Positions 1 to 7,671 of a DNA stretch of 58,382 bases are shown here, piece after piece. The translations under genes and the position numbers were made by a program. Below the pieces are notes generated by a model. That model did no database searches and had not been told where the DNA came from. It worked only from the letters and a program-made list of their open reading frames with translations. Positions within the stretch are counted from its first letter, which is position 1. The number at the start of each line of letters is the position of its first letter. The DNA is from Glaciimonas immobilis (GTDB lineage Bacteria; Pseudomonadota; Gammaproteobacteria; Burkholderiales; Burkholderiaceae_D), in contig NZ_JAAOZT010000003.1 in assembly GCF_011947285.1 (NCBI RefSeq), positions 300,055 through 358,436 on the forward strand. Direction: 5' to 3'.

Positions 1-1
1 A

Positions 2-688
2 TACAGCTGGACTGTCCTCAATGCTAACGGTCAGCAAGTCATGCAAGGGACGCAGCAGGCGTTGAGTCTGTCAACCTTAATCGCCGGAACTTACAAGGTC
101 ACCGCGCAGGTGACGAGTCCTAATGGCGAACGTAAGGTCAGCGCAAAGCAAAACCTTACGGTCAAAAACGCAGATGTAAGTCATCCGCCGACCGTTGTCG
201 TCAGTGGCCCGACCCAAGCGACCGCAGGCACTTCGGTGACATTGGACGCGACTGGTTCAAGCGCCGGTAACGGTGGAACGTTAAGTTATAGCTGGAAGGT
301 ATCGCCGCAATTGGCATTCAATACCAACGGTGGACAACTGACGTTCAGCGCGCCGACACTGACGCAGGATGTGACGTATGTTTTCACGGTCACTGCCAAT
401 GACGGCAAGTTGAGTTCACAGCAAAACCATTCGGTGCTGGTTGAAGCCGAGGACGTACCACCACCACCACCACCACCACCACCACCACCACCACCACCGG
501 CGGGAGAATGCAAGCCGTTATGGAAGCAAGGACCGGCGTATCAGGGTGGCGATCAGGTCCAGCACAATGGTCGCATCTATCGGGCAATGTGGCATACCAG
601 CCGCGAACCGGGCGATCCGGCTTATACCGACACTACTAATCAGGGGTGGGGTTTTGAGTGGGCAGATAAAGGTGCCTGTACTAAATAA
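2..688 (+). CDS. C-terminal part of secreted S8-type protein, paralogue A (partial)
   Basis: The frame is open from base 2 and has no credible start, so this is the 3' end of a gene that begins outside the window. It encodes an Ig-like stretch (YSWTVLNANGQQ), a PKD-like domain (starting PTVVVSGPTQ), a run of 14 prolines, and a C-terminal module of about 50 residues (ECKPLWKQG to DKGACTK) that resembles carbohydrate-binding family 5/12 (chitin-binding) modules: paired Cys, conserved Trp and a GWGFEW motif. The modules closely match those of the two downstream paralogues, so the missing N-terminal part is probably a signal peptide plus S8 domain. That is inference. The Ig-like part matches paralogue C and the C-terminal module matches paralogue B. 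Confidence 0.8.
   Translation, partial: YSWTVLNANGQQVMQGTQQALSLSTLIAGTYKVTAQVTSPNGERKVSAKQNLTVKNADVSHPPTVVVSGPTQATAGTSVTLDATGSSAGNGGTLSYSWKVSPQLAFNTNGGQLTFSAPTLTQDVTYVFTVTANDGKLSSQQNHSVLVEAEDVPPPPPPPPPPPPPPAGECKPLWKQGPAYQGGDQVQHNGRIYRAMWHTSREPGDPAYTDTTNQGWGFEWADKGACTK
458..499 (+). repeat. CCA trinucleotide microsatellite encoding a polyproline linker
   Basis: Thirteen consecutive CCA codons followed by one CCG encode 14 prolines between the PKD-like domain and the chitin-binding-type module of paralogue A. The equivalent linkers in paralogues B and C are short and mixed (PPTPP, PPPAP). A pure triplet tract can lengthen or shorten by slippage without breaking the frame, so linker length may vary between strains. 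Confidence 0.95.
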
Positions 689-1055
689 ACAGTGGGGTCG
701 TATTCTGAGTGAACTGCGTAATTTGAATGCGGGTGTACACAGTTAAGCAGTCTCGGTGGAGAAATCCACTTTTTCATTCAATGCCCGGTGCTATGCATTC
801 GGGCATTTTTTATGCAATGAAACTTTCTTATTGTCCCAAGTCGCCCTGCCTCGCATAGTCAAATGGCGTTACCGGAAACGTTTGCGCTTGAGAATTTTCT
901 CTACAAAAAACAGCCATTCTCCAGACGAGCAAGCGTGTTTGTCCTCTGCCCCACAGCAACGCAAAAACCGATAATTCCTGGACTGATCACTTAACCCTTG
1001 CGCCGACGCAATGCCCGCTAGGGCTAGCAGCCCATTCAAGAAGACTATCACCCTC
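689..1055. other. Intergenic region between paralogues A and B
   Basis: This gap has no convincing gene. It holds a hairpin terminator near 781-811 and a promoter-like pair, TTGCGC at 882-887 and TACAAA at 903-908. Much of the region is recognisably homologous to the gap between paralogues B and C, so the spacer was duplicated along with the gene. Confidence 0.6.
781..811 (+). terminator. Intrinsic terminator after paralogue A
   Basis: An inverted repeat ATGCCCG / CGGGCAT with a 12-base loop is followed directly by a T run. It lies about 90 bases after the stop codon of paralogue A and has a near-identical counterpart after paralogue B. Confidence 0.75.
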
Positions 1056-2993
1056 ATGAAACTCACCAGATTATTATTGTGCGCCACGATAGGCGCGTTA
1101 TTTTCCCTGCCATTACAGGCACAAGAAATTGATTCGACCAGCATTACCGTGTTGTTACGCAGCACGATTACATCATTAGAGTCAAACAAAAAATTACCAG
1201 AAAATACGGCTACGGCGCTGGCACAACTGGAGCAAACCGCGCCGCGTCTGGAGGCGATATTTCCTGTCCCGGTAACCTACTCCGAGGAAGATATCGCCGC
1301 GATGGAACGGCATAATCTGACCCGCTATTACAATGTCGACACCAGCGACAAAACAGCCGATGCCGTGCATGAAATGCTGACGAAATTAAAAAATAATCCG
1401 TTGGTGGAGTCGGTCCAGATTACCCCGGTGATCGCAAAGGATGAACTGATTTCCGTTTTACCCGTAGCAAAAACAGATGTGAAAAAAATGATCGCTGGTC
1501 AAAATGGTTTCCCCGACTACACCTCGTTCCAGCATTACAAACACGGTTTAATCCCTGAAGCTGGATATAAAATCGGTGGTGTAAATTCCATTGCCGCACG
1601 CGCTTACTCTGGCGGCGATGGTGAATATGCCCGCGTTATCTCCACTGAATGGAGTCATTGGTCTTACACCCACGTTGATTTGCCCCAACCGTTTATGGTG
1701 CATGATGAGACTGGCTTTAGCACCCCGGACCAACACGATACGCGTAGCGCTGGCATCATGTTCTCAAAAGACAATGGGTTTGGCACTACAGGGATTGTCC
1801 CAAAAGCACAGGCCGGTTACAGCCAATTTTCTCGTCTCGGGGGACGTAGCTTATTTAGACTGGGAAAGTTTTTGCAACCCGGTGACGTGGTACAGGTTGG
1901 GATACAGGTCCATGCGCCATTGCCCATTCCCATGGATGTCTGTGACAATGAAGACCGGAATTATTGCTTCTTGCCGGTTGAGGCTGCTCGCTCCGTTGCG
2001 GACGAAATTAGCTACCTAACGCAAGAAAAAGGTGTGCACGTCATTATTGCTGCGGCCAATGGCAACATCAACCTGGATCATCCTTATTTTGAAGGTCATT
2101 ATGATCGAAATAAATATGACAGCGGCGCGATTTATGCCGGTGCAGCGGATCCGACCAATGGCATGCGAGCGGATTACTCAGAATCCGGCAGCAGGGTTGA
2201 TCTCTTTAGTTGGGGTTGGAATGTCACCACGACAAATTGCGATGGCGTATATTGCGCCGAAGATAAATACACGGATTCGTACGGGGGTACATCTGCCGCC
2301 AATCCGATCATCGCGGGCGCTGTCGCACAAGTGCAAAGTATTGCGTTTGCCCATGGCCTCGGTGCGATTCTCCCTAAAAAAATGCGCCAGGTGCTAGTAC
2401 AAACAGGGCATCCTTTGCCTTTCCCTGATCCCCAGCGTCCAATCGGCATGCAGCCTGATGTAGACGCTGCAGTAAAGTTTTTATTGAGTGAAGACAAGCC
2501 AATAGAAGAAACCCGCCCGCCGACAGTTGTCGTCAGTGGCCCGACCCAGGCGGCCGCAGGCAATTCGGTGACACTGGATGCATCCGGTTCAAGCGCTGAT
2601 AACGGCGGCACGTTAAGTTATAGCTGGAAAGTGTTACCGCATTTGGAATTCAATACTAGTGGCGCGCAACTCACTTTCACAGCACCGGCACTCACGCACG
2701 ATGTCACGTATGTTTTCACGGTGACTGCTAATGACGGCAAGTTGGGATCGCAGAAAAATCATTCAGTGCTAGTGAAAGCTGATGGCGCACCACCAACACC
2801 ACCGGTGGAAGAATGCAAACCGTTATGGAAGCAGGGAACGGCGTATCAGGTCGGCGATCTGGTGCAACATAAGGGGCGCATCTATGAAGCCATGTGGACA
2901 ACCAGCCGCGAGCCGGGCGATCCGGCGTACACCGACACCATCGATCAGGGTTGGGGTTTTGAATGGACAGACAAAGGCGCCTGTAGTAAATAA
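1056..2993 (+). CDS. Secreted S8 (subtilisin-like) family protein with PKD and chitin-binding-type modules, paralogue B
   Basis: A 645-residue secreted protein. The ATG at 1056 begins a good Sec signal peptide (MKLTRLLLCATIG..., likely cleavage after LQA). The frame extends upstream to an ATG at 1011, which would add 15 basic residues. Residues about 27-470 resemble a subtilase: GGTSAANP with Ser413, Asn335 in an AANG context like the oxyanion hole, and His227 in HDTRSAGI. Where the catalytic Asp is expected (VIDxE) the protein has VISTE, so position 196 is Ser; Glu198 is nearby. A PKD-like domain (about 490-585) and a C-terminal family 5/12-type chitin-binding module (ECKPLWKQG to DKGACSK) follow. 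It is probably exported and binds an insoluble polymer. Whether it is an active protease is uncertain. Confidence 0.85.
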   Translation: MKLTRLLLCATIGALFSLPLQAQEIDSTSITVLLRSTITSLESNKKLPENTATALAQLEQTAPRLEAIFPVPVTYSEEDIAAMERHNLTRYYNVDTSDKTADAVHEMLTKLKNNPLVESVQITPVIAKDELISVLPVAKTDVKKMIAGQNGFPDYTSFQHYKHGLIPEAGYKIGGVNSIAARAYSGGDGEYARVISTEWSHWSYTHVDLPQPFMVHDETGFSTPDQHDTRSAGIMFSKDNGFGTTGIVPKAQAGYSQFSRLGGRSLFRLGKFLQPGDVVQVGIQVHAPLPIPMDVCDNEDRNYCFLPVEAARSVADEISYLTQEKGVHVIIAAANGNINLDHPYFEGHYDRNKYDSGAIYAGAADPTNGMRADYSESGSRVDLFSWGWNVTTTNCDGVYCAEDKYTDSYGGTSAANPIIAGAVAQVQSIAFAHGLGAILPKKMRQVLVQTGHPLPFPDPQRPIGMQPDVDAAVKFLLSEDKPIEETRPPTVVVSGPTQAAAGNSVTLDASGSSADNGGTLSYSWKVLPHLEFNTSGAQLTFTAPALTHDVTYVFTVTANDGKLGSQKNHSVLVKADGAPPTPPVEECKPLWKQGTAYQVGDLVQHKGRIYEAMWTTSREPGDPAYTDTIDQGWGFEWTDKGACSK

Positions 2994-3010
2994 ACACCCT
3001 TTTTTATTCA

Positions 3011-3041
3011 ATGCCCGGTGCCATGCATCCGGGCATTTTTT
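3011..3041 (+). terminator. Intrinsic terminator after paralogue B
   Basis: The stem ATGCCCGG / CCGGGCAT with a 10-base loop is followed by six T residues, starting 17 bases after the stop of paralogue B. It is almost the same sequence as the terminator after paralogue A. Confidence 0.85.
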
Positions 3042-3110
3042 ATGGAATAAAACTTTCTTATTGCTCGAAGTCGCCCTGCACTAAAAAGTCAAATTCCGTT
3101 ACCAGGAGTC

Positions 3111-3139
3111 TTGACGCTTAAGAATTTTCTCCATAAAAA
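3111..3139 (+). promoter_or_regulatory. Sigma70-like promoter for paralogue C
   Basis: TTGACG (3111-3116) and TAAAAA (3134-3139) are separated by 17 bases, about 210 bases upstream of the paralogue C start. The aligned region upstream of paralogue B keeps a weaker version (TTGCGC, TACAAA). The two genes may therefore be transcribed separately and at different strengths. Confidence 0.45.
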
Positions 3140-3303
3140 ATAAACATTTTCTTGCCGTCAAAGCGTGTTTGTCATCTCCCCCTTAGCGCTACAAAAATTG
3201 ATAATTCATGTGTTGATTCATGCGTCTTTTCACCACTGAGACCTGTAACGCACCGCCCAAACAGATTTTATAACGTAAGCCATTACAACCTTGCACCGCT
3301 GCG

Positions 3304-3351
3304 ATGCCCGCTAGCGCCAACAACCCATTAATAAAATTGTCACCATTATGA
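3304..3351 (+). other. Possible 15-codon upstream ORF overlapping the paralogue C start
   Basis: ATG at 3304 opens 15 codons (MPASANNPLIKLSPL) and stops at TGA 3349-3351. That stop overlaps the ATG of paralogue C in the ATGA arrangement typical of translational coupling. In paralogue B the equivalent ATG (1011) is in frame with the gene instead. No clear ribosome binding site precedes it, so its translation is uncertain. Confidence 0.3.
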
Positions 3352-5654
3352 ATTCCACGATCACCAAACTATTATTGTGCGCCACGATCGGCGCGTTATT
3401 CTCTGGACCTTTGCAAGCGAAGGAAGTTGACTCATCCAGCATTACGGTGTTGTTACGCACAACCCTTACCGCATTAGAATCAAATAAAAAATTACCAGAA
3501 AATACGTCCACAGCGTTGGCGCAACTAGAGCACATCGCACCACGTCTTGATGCTATCTTCCCGATCCCGATGACGTATTCCAAGGATGACATCGCCGCGA
3601 TGGAGCGGCATAACCTGACCCGCTATTACAAGGTAGACACCAGCGACAAAACTACCGATGCCGTGCAAGAATTACTCACAGAGTTAAAAAATAATCCGCT
3701 GGTGGAGTTAGCGCAAATTACGCCGATACGCGTGAATCAGGACGATATGATTTCAGTATCACCGTTAAAAAAACCAGACGCGAAAAAAGTGCTCGCCGGG
3801 GAACACGGCTTCCCTGACTACACCTCGCTTCAACACTATAAACATGGCTTAATTCCTGAAGCGGGATATAAACTCGGCGGTTTAAATTCGATTGCCGCGC
3901 GTGCTTATCCGGGCGGTGATGGTGAATATGCCCGCGTCATTTCGACTGAATGGAGTCATTGGTCTTACACGCACGCTGATTTGCCCCGCCCGTTCATTGA
4001 GCATGGTGACACTGGGGATAGCACCCCTGACTTTCACGATACAGGCAGCGCCGGCATTATGTTCTCAAAAGACAATGGGTTTGGCACCACAGGATTTGTT
4101 CCTAAAGCGCAGGCAGGTTATAGCCAATTTGATCATCCCGAGGGCAGCAGTTTATTTAAACTGGCACAGCATTTGCAACCCGGAGACGTGGTCCAGGTCG
4201 GCATACACTTTGGGGGCCCAACAATGCCACCGGAAGCATGTGATAGGGAAGATGAGGGTTCTTGCTTTTTACCGGTTGAGTCCGTTCGTTCCGTTGCGGA
4301 TGAAATTTCTTACTTAACAGAAGAAAAAGGCGTGCATGTCATTATCGCTGCGGGCAATGGTAGCGTTAACCTGGATCATCCTTTTTTTGAAGGTCAGTAT
4401 GACCGGAATCATTACGACAGCGGCGCAATTTATGCCGGTGCAGCGGATCCGACCGAGGGCAACAGAGCGTCTTTCTCAGAATACGGGAATCGAGTTGATC
4501 TCTTTAGTTGGGGCTGGCATGTCACCACGACATCTTGCGATGGCGTAGATTGCGCCGAAGATTTGTATACGCATACGTTCTCTGGCACATCTTCCGCTAA
4601 TCCAATCATTGCGGGCGCTGTCGCACAAGTACAAAGTATTGCGTTTGCCCACGGCCTGGGAGCTATTCCACCGAAAAAAATGCGCCAATTATTAGTAAAG
4701 ACAGGACATCCTTTACCGTTCCCTGATCCACAACGTCCGATTGGCATGCAACCTGATGTAGACGCTGCGGTGAAGTTTTTATTGAATGAACAAAATCCGC
4801 CTGTTGTAGTGGATGTACCGGAAGCGATTTTAAGCGCCGATGTTATTCACACTGTTGCGCCAACCGGTGGCACCATTAACTTTGCCCTCGACGGCAGCGA
4901 AAGCAAGGGCGCAGTAAAGTATCAATGGGAACAATTAAGTGGATCTACTTCATTGATCAATGTGGACCAATCGATTGCAAAGGCCGTTATGAAAGCCAAT
5001 GAGGTTGGTGAAAACACCTATCGACTGACCGTTACCAGCGCAACCGGCAAGCAAAGCAGCGCCATTCTCGCATTAACGATAGCGGCCCCTGTCATAAAAA
5101 TCACCGGGCCCACATCAATAATGGAGGGAGAATCAACCACCCTGACAGCACTAGCAAACTTTGCTGGCAACTATATCTGGGTAGTTTACAACGCAAGCGG
5201 TCAGGTAGTTATGCAAGGGAGGCGTCCAGAATTAAAATTGCCGCCTTTAACGGCTGGCATTTACAGGATAACGGGGAGCGCTGAGACCCCATATGCTGAA
5301 CGTAAGGTCAGCGCAGAGCACAACCTGACGATAAAGAAGCCAATTGAAACCGGCCCGCCAACCGTTGTTGTCAGTGGCCCCACGCAAGCCACGGCAGGCA
5401 CTTCGGTAACATTGGATGCTTCTGGTTCTAGCGCTGCTAACGACGCGCCGTTAAGTTATAGCTGGAAGGTGTGGCCGCAATTGCCGCTCGCCGCCGATGG
5501 CGCACAGGTCACTTTCACGCCCCCAGCGTTAACCCGACCGGTAGAGTATCTTTTCACCGTCACCGCCAGCGATGGCAAGCTGACTTCGCAGCAATACCAT
5601 TTTGTAATGGTTGAAGCCAGCGGCACCCCGCCACCAGCCCCCGTAGAGGAATGA
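3348..5654 (+). CDS. Secreted S8 (subtilisin-like) family protein with three Ig/PKD-like domains, paralogue C
   Basis: A 768-residue exported protein. The signal peptide begins MNSTITKLLLCATIG, with likely cleavage after LQA. The S8-like region is close to that of paralogue B: His230 (FHDTGSAG), Asn337 (AAGNG) and Ser415 (SGTSSANP), and again Ser199 in VISTE where the catalytic Asp normally sits. Three beta-sandwich modules follow: a PKD/REJ-like domain (about 490-580), an Ig-like domain (about 585-665, matching that of paralogue A) and a PKD-like domain (about 670-760). The protein ends at PAPVEE, exactly where the paralogues enter the chitin-binding-type module. DNA after the stop still resembles that module. 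It is probably a recently truncated gene whose S8 part remains intact. Confidence 0.85.
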   Translation: MNSTITKLLLCATIGALFSGPLQAKEVDSSSITVLLRTTLTALESNKKLPENTSTALAQLEHIAPRLDAIFPIPMTYSKDDIAAMERHNLTRYYKVDTSDKTTDAVQELLTELKNNPLVELAQITPIRVNQDDMISVSPLKKPDAKKVLAGEHGFPDYTSLQHYKHGLIPEAGYKLGGLNSIAARAYPGGDGEYARVISTEWSHWSYTHADLPRPFIEHGDTGDSTPDFHDTGSAGIMFSKDNGFGTTGFVPKAQAGYSQFDHPEGSSLFKLAQHLQPGDVVQVGIHFGGPTMPPEACDREDEGSCFLPVESVRSVADEISYLTEEKGVHVIIAAGNGSVNLDHPFFEGQYDRNHYDSGAIYAGAADPTEGNRASFSEYGNRVDLFSWGWHVTTTSCDGVDCAEDLYTHTFSGTSSANPIIAGAVAQVQSIAFAHGLGAIPPKKMRQLLVKTGHPLPFPDPQRPIGMQPDVDAAVKFLLNEQNPPVVVDVPEAILSADVIHTVAPTGGTINFALDGSESKGAVKYQWEQLSGSTSLINVDQSIAKAVMKANEVGENTYRLTVTSATGKQSSAILALTIAAPVIKITGPTSIMEGESTTLTALANFAGNYIWVVYNASGQVVMQGRRPELKLPPLTAGIYRITGSAETPYAERKVSAEHNLTIKKPIETGPPTVVVSGPTQATAGTSVTLDASGSSAANDAPLSYSWKVWPQLPLAADGAQVTFTPPALTRPVEYLFTVTASDGKLTSQQYHFVMVEASGTPPPAPVEE

Positions 5655-5801
5655 AATTTGCGATGCAAGAAGAATAGGCATACCGGGGGTCAATAAAGAA
5701 CGGTCGCATCTGTCGGGCCAAGGGTACGCTCAGGGCGCGGCGGCCAATCAAGTTCATACCGACACCGTTGATCGGCGTTGAGGTGGTGATCGACGGCGCC
5801 A
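5648..5801 (+). pseudogene. Decayed chitin-binding module of paralogue C
   Basis: Bases after the stop codon align with the C-terminal module DNA of paralogues A and B. The start GAATG-AAATTTGCGATGCAAG matches their GAATGCAAGCCG..., with the C after GAATG apparently lost, which creates the TGA. Further on, GGTCGCATCT, ATACCGACACC, GATC..GTTG and GGCGCC occur in the same order as in the intact copies. The module was evidently present and has been inactivated by small changes. Confidence 0.7.
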
Positions 5802-6009
5802 TGCGTTCTGTTATTTCTGGCATTGCATAGTTAGACCTCGACCCTCCCCACTGATTCACAAAGCAGCCTGATCTAGTACATTGCCAATTTGCAACAAAAT
5901 AAGTTTGTAAATCTCCCTCCATGACAGCTCTGTGTTGTAAGTCGGTATTAATTGCACCCGAATGACACTGGCAAGTTTTTTGCTTTAGGAATTCGTTTAT
6001 ACTTTCCAG
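5655..6009. other. Gap between the S8 cluster and kdsD
   Basis: The first 150 bases are the decayed module of paralogue C. The rest holds no convincing gene. No terminator like those after paralogues A and B is visible. A sigma54-like element and a TATACT box lie in the last 45 bases before kdsD. Confidence 0.5.
5969..5984 (+). promoter_or_regulatory. Sigma54 (-24/-12)-like promoter element upstream of kdsD
   Basis: TGGCAAG, four bases, then TTGCT gives GG and GC dinucleotides separated by exactly ten bases, close to the RpoN consensus TGGCACG-N4-TTGCW. A start of transcription would fall near 5995, only about 15 bases before the kdsD ATG. A TATACT box at 5998-6003 could belong to an alternative sigma70 promoter, though no good -35 goes with it. 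The operon downstream contains rpoN itself. Confidence 0.35.
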
Positions 6010-7086
6010 ATGAGTCTAAGCCAATCCAAAATCTTGCCAAATTCTTTCAATGCTCGCCGTGCGCTTGAACTCGCATGCCAAACGCTGCAAATCGAAGCTG
6101 ACGCAATAATCGCCCTAAAAAATCGTTTATCTGAATGCGCTCCCGAAAGCGCACTCTCATCGCGTAGCGCCATCAGCCCGGCCAGTCAACTTACCGCCGC
6201 CACGTCTTTTACCGAGGCAGTAGCACTGTTACTTCAGTGCAGCGGTCGTGTCGTCGTCTCGGGAATAGGCAAATCAGGCCATATCGCCCGCAAAATTGCG
6301 TCCACGCTAGCATCGACCGGCACGCCAGCCTTGTTCATGCATCCTGCGGAAGCGGCCCACGGCGACTTGGGGATGGTGACGGAAAATGATGCTTTTATCG
6401 CCATTTCTAACTCCGGCGAAACCGCTGAGTTGATGGCCATCGTACCCATCATCAAACGGATGGGTGCGACCTTGATTGCGATGACGGGTAACGACGCATC
6501 CAGCCTTGCTAAGTTGGCAACCGTGCATCTCAACGTCGGTGTAGATAAAGAAGCGTGTACCCTCAATCTGGCACCGACCGCGAGCACCACCGTCACGTTA
6601 GCGATGGGCGACGCTCTGGCGGTCTCGCTGTTGGACGCGCGCGGGTTTCGCGAAGAAGATTTTGCCCGCTCGCACCCCGGTGGCGCGCTTGGTCGTCGGT
6701 TGCTCACACATGTGTACGATGTAATGCGCAGCGGAGACGGCATTCCCGCGGTGACCGCGGACGTTTCGCTATCGGCTGCCTTGCTCGAAATTACCCGCAA
6801 AGGTATCGCCATGACCGCCGTTGTAGACGATCAGTTTCGTCCTGTCGGCGTGTTCACCGATGGGGATTTACGACGTTTGATTGAACATGTACAAGATTTT
6901 TCCAAACTTACCATTGCCGACGTGATGCATCCCAATCCACGCACCGTAGGCCCCAATCAACTGGCCGTGGATGCTGTACAGATAATGGAAGAGCACCGGA
7001 TTAACCAGTTACTGGTAGCAGATAAAGACGGCAAGTTGGTAGGTGCCCTGCATATCCACGACTTGACCCGTGCTAAGGTGATTTGA
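6010..7086 (+). CDS. kdsD: Arabinose-5-phosphate isomerase
   Basis: Converts D-ribulose 5-phosphate to D-arabinose 5-phosphate, the first step towards Kdo for lipopolysaccharide. The 358-residue protein has a SIS sugar-isomerase domain (about residues 60-200; SGIGKSG at 84-90, HPAEAAHGDLG at 111-121, SNSGETAEL about 133-141) and two CBS domains in the last 130 residues (for example GVFTDGDLRR). Length and architecture fit the KdsD/KpsF family. The N-terminus is somewhat longer than in the E. coli protein. The stop overlaps the next start by one base (TGATG), so it is translationally linked to kdsC, the next enzyme of the pathway but one. Confidence 0.95.
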   Translation: MSLSQSKILPNSFNARRALELACQTLQIEADAIIALKNRLSECAPESALSSRSAISPASQLTAATSFTEAVALLLQCSGRVVVSGIGKSGHIARKIASTLASTGTPALFMHPAEAAHGDLGMVTENDAFIAISNSGETAELMAIVPIIKRMGATLIAMTGNDASSLAKLATVHLNVGVDKEACTLNLAPTASTTVTLAMGDALAVSLLDARGFREEDFARSHPGGALGRRLLTHVYDVMRSGDGIPAVTADVSLSAALLEITRKGIAMTAVVDDQFRPVGVFTDGDLRRLIEHVQDFSKLTIADVMHPNPRTVGPNQLAVDAVQIMEEHRINQLLVADKDGKLVGALHIHDLTRAKVI

Positions 7087-7664
7087 TGGCACTCACCAAC
7101 ACTATTACCGCGACGATCAGCGTTTCTTCTGAAGTAACGACCCGCGCAGCGCGGGTCCGCCTGATGATTTTTGACGTCGACGGTGTGTTAACCGACGGCG
7201 GCATGCTGTTTGGCGCAGATGGCGAAGCGCTTAAACGTTTTAATGTACATGATGGATTGGGTATCAAACTACTGCAACAAGCCGGCATCGCCACCGCGAT
7301 TATCAGCGCACGCACATCGGCCATTGTCAGTCGCCGCGCCAGTGATCTTGGCATCACGCACGTGTATCAGGGCGCACACAACAAAAATCTGGCGTTCGCA
7401 GAATTGTTGACCCATACCAGTCTGCGCGCAGAGGATTGCGGCTTTATAGGTGACGACATTATTGACCTGCCGATTTTGTCCCGCGCCGGGCTAGCTGTCA
7501 GCGTCCCCAACGGGCATCCCGAGGTGAAGTCCCGTGTGCACTATGTCACTCAGGCCAGTGGTGGTCATGGGGCCGCACGCGAGGTATGCGATCTCATTTT
7601 GCGTGCGCAAGGAAAGTACGAGGCCGCGCTGGCGCAGTATCTGACCGGTGTACCTTCGCTATAA
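7086..7664 (+). CDS. kdsC: 3-deoxy-D-manno-octulosonate 8-phosphate phosphatase
   Basis: Hydrolyses Kdo 8-phosphate to Kdo in the cytoplasm. The 192-residue HAD-superfamily protein carries the nucleophile motif DVDGVLTDGG (Asp30 and Asp32), SART for motif II, and GDDIIDLPIL for the metal-binding motif IV, typical of cap-less C0 HAD tetramers. I chose the ATG at 7086, which overlaps the kdsD stop, over a TTG one codon earlier. It sits in the standard kdsD-kdsC-lptC-lptA-lptB order. Confidence 0.95.
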   Translation: MALTNTITATISVSSEVTTRAARVRLMIFDVDGVLTDGGMLFGADGEALKRFNVHDGLGIKLLQQAGIATAIISARTSAIVSRRASDLGITHVYQGAHNKNLAFAELLTHTSLRAEDCGFIGDDIIDLPILSRAGLAVSVPNGHPEVKSRVHYVTQASGGHGAAREVCDLILRAQGKYEAALAQYLTGVPSL

Positions 7665-7671
7665 CTGTCTC

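Larger units (their letters stand above)
2994..3347. other. Intergenic region between paralogues B and C
   Basis: No long gene is visible. The region is homologous to 689-1055 and contains a terminator, a sigma70-like promoter (TTGACG at 3111, 17-base spacer, TAAAAA at 3134) and a 15-codon upstream reading frame (3304-3351) that overlaps the start of paralogue C. Confidence 0.6.

Noticed and set aside
390-587. Minus-strand frames over the CCA tract encoding polyglycine or polyvaline
   Set aside because: They are shadows of the triplet repeat on the other strand, without start signals or family features.
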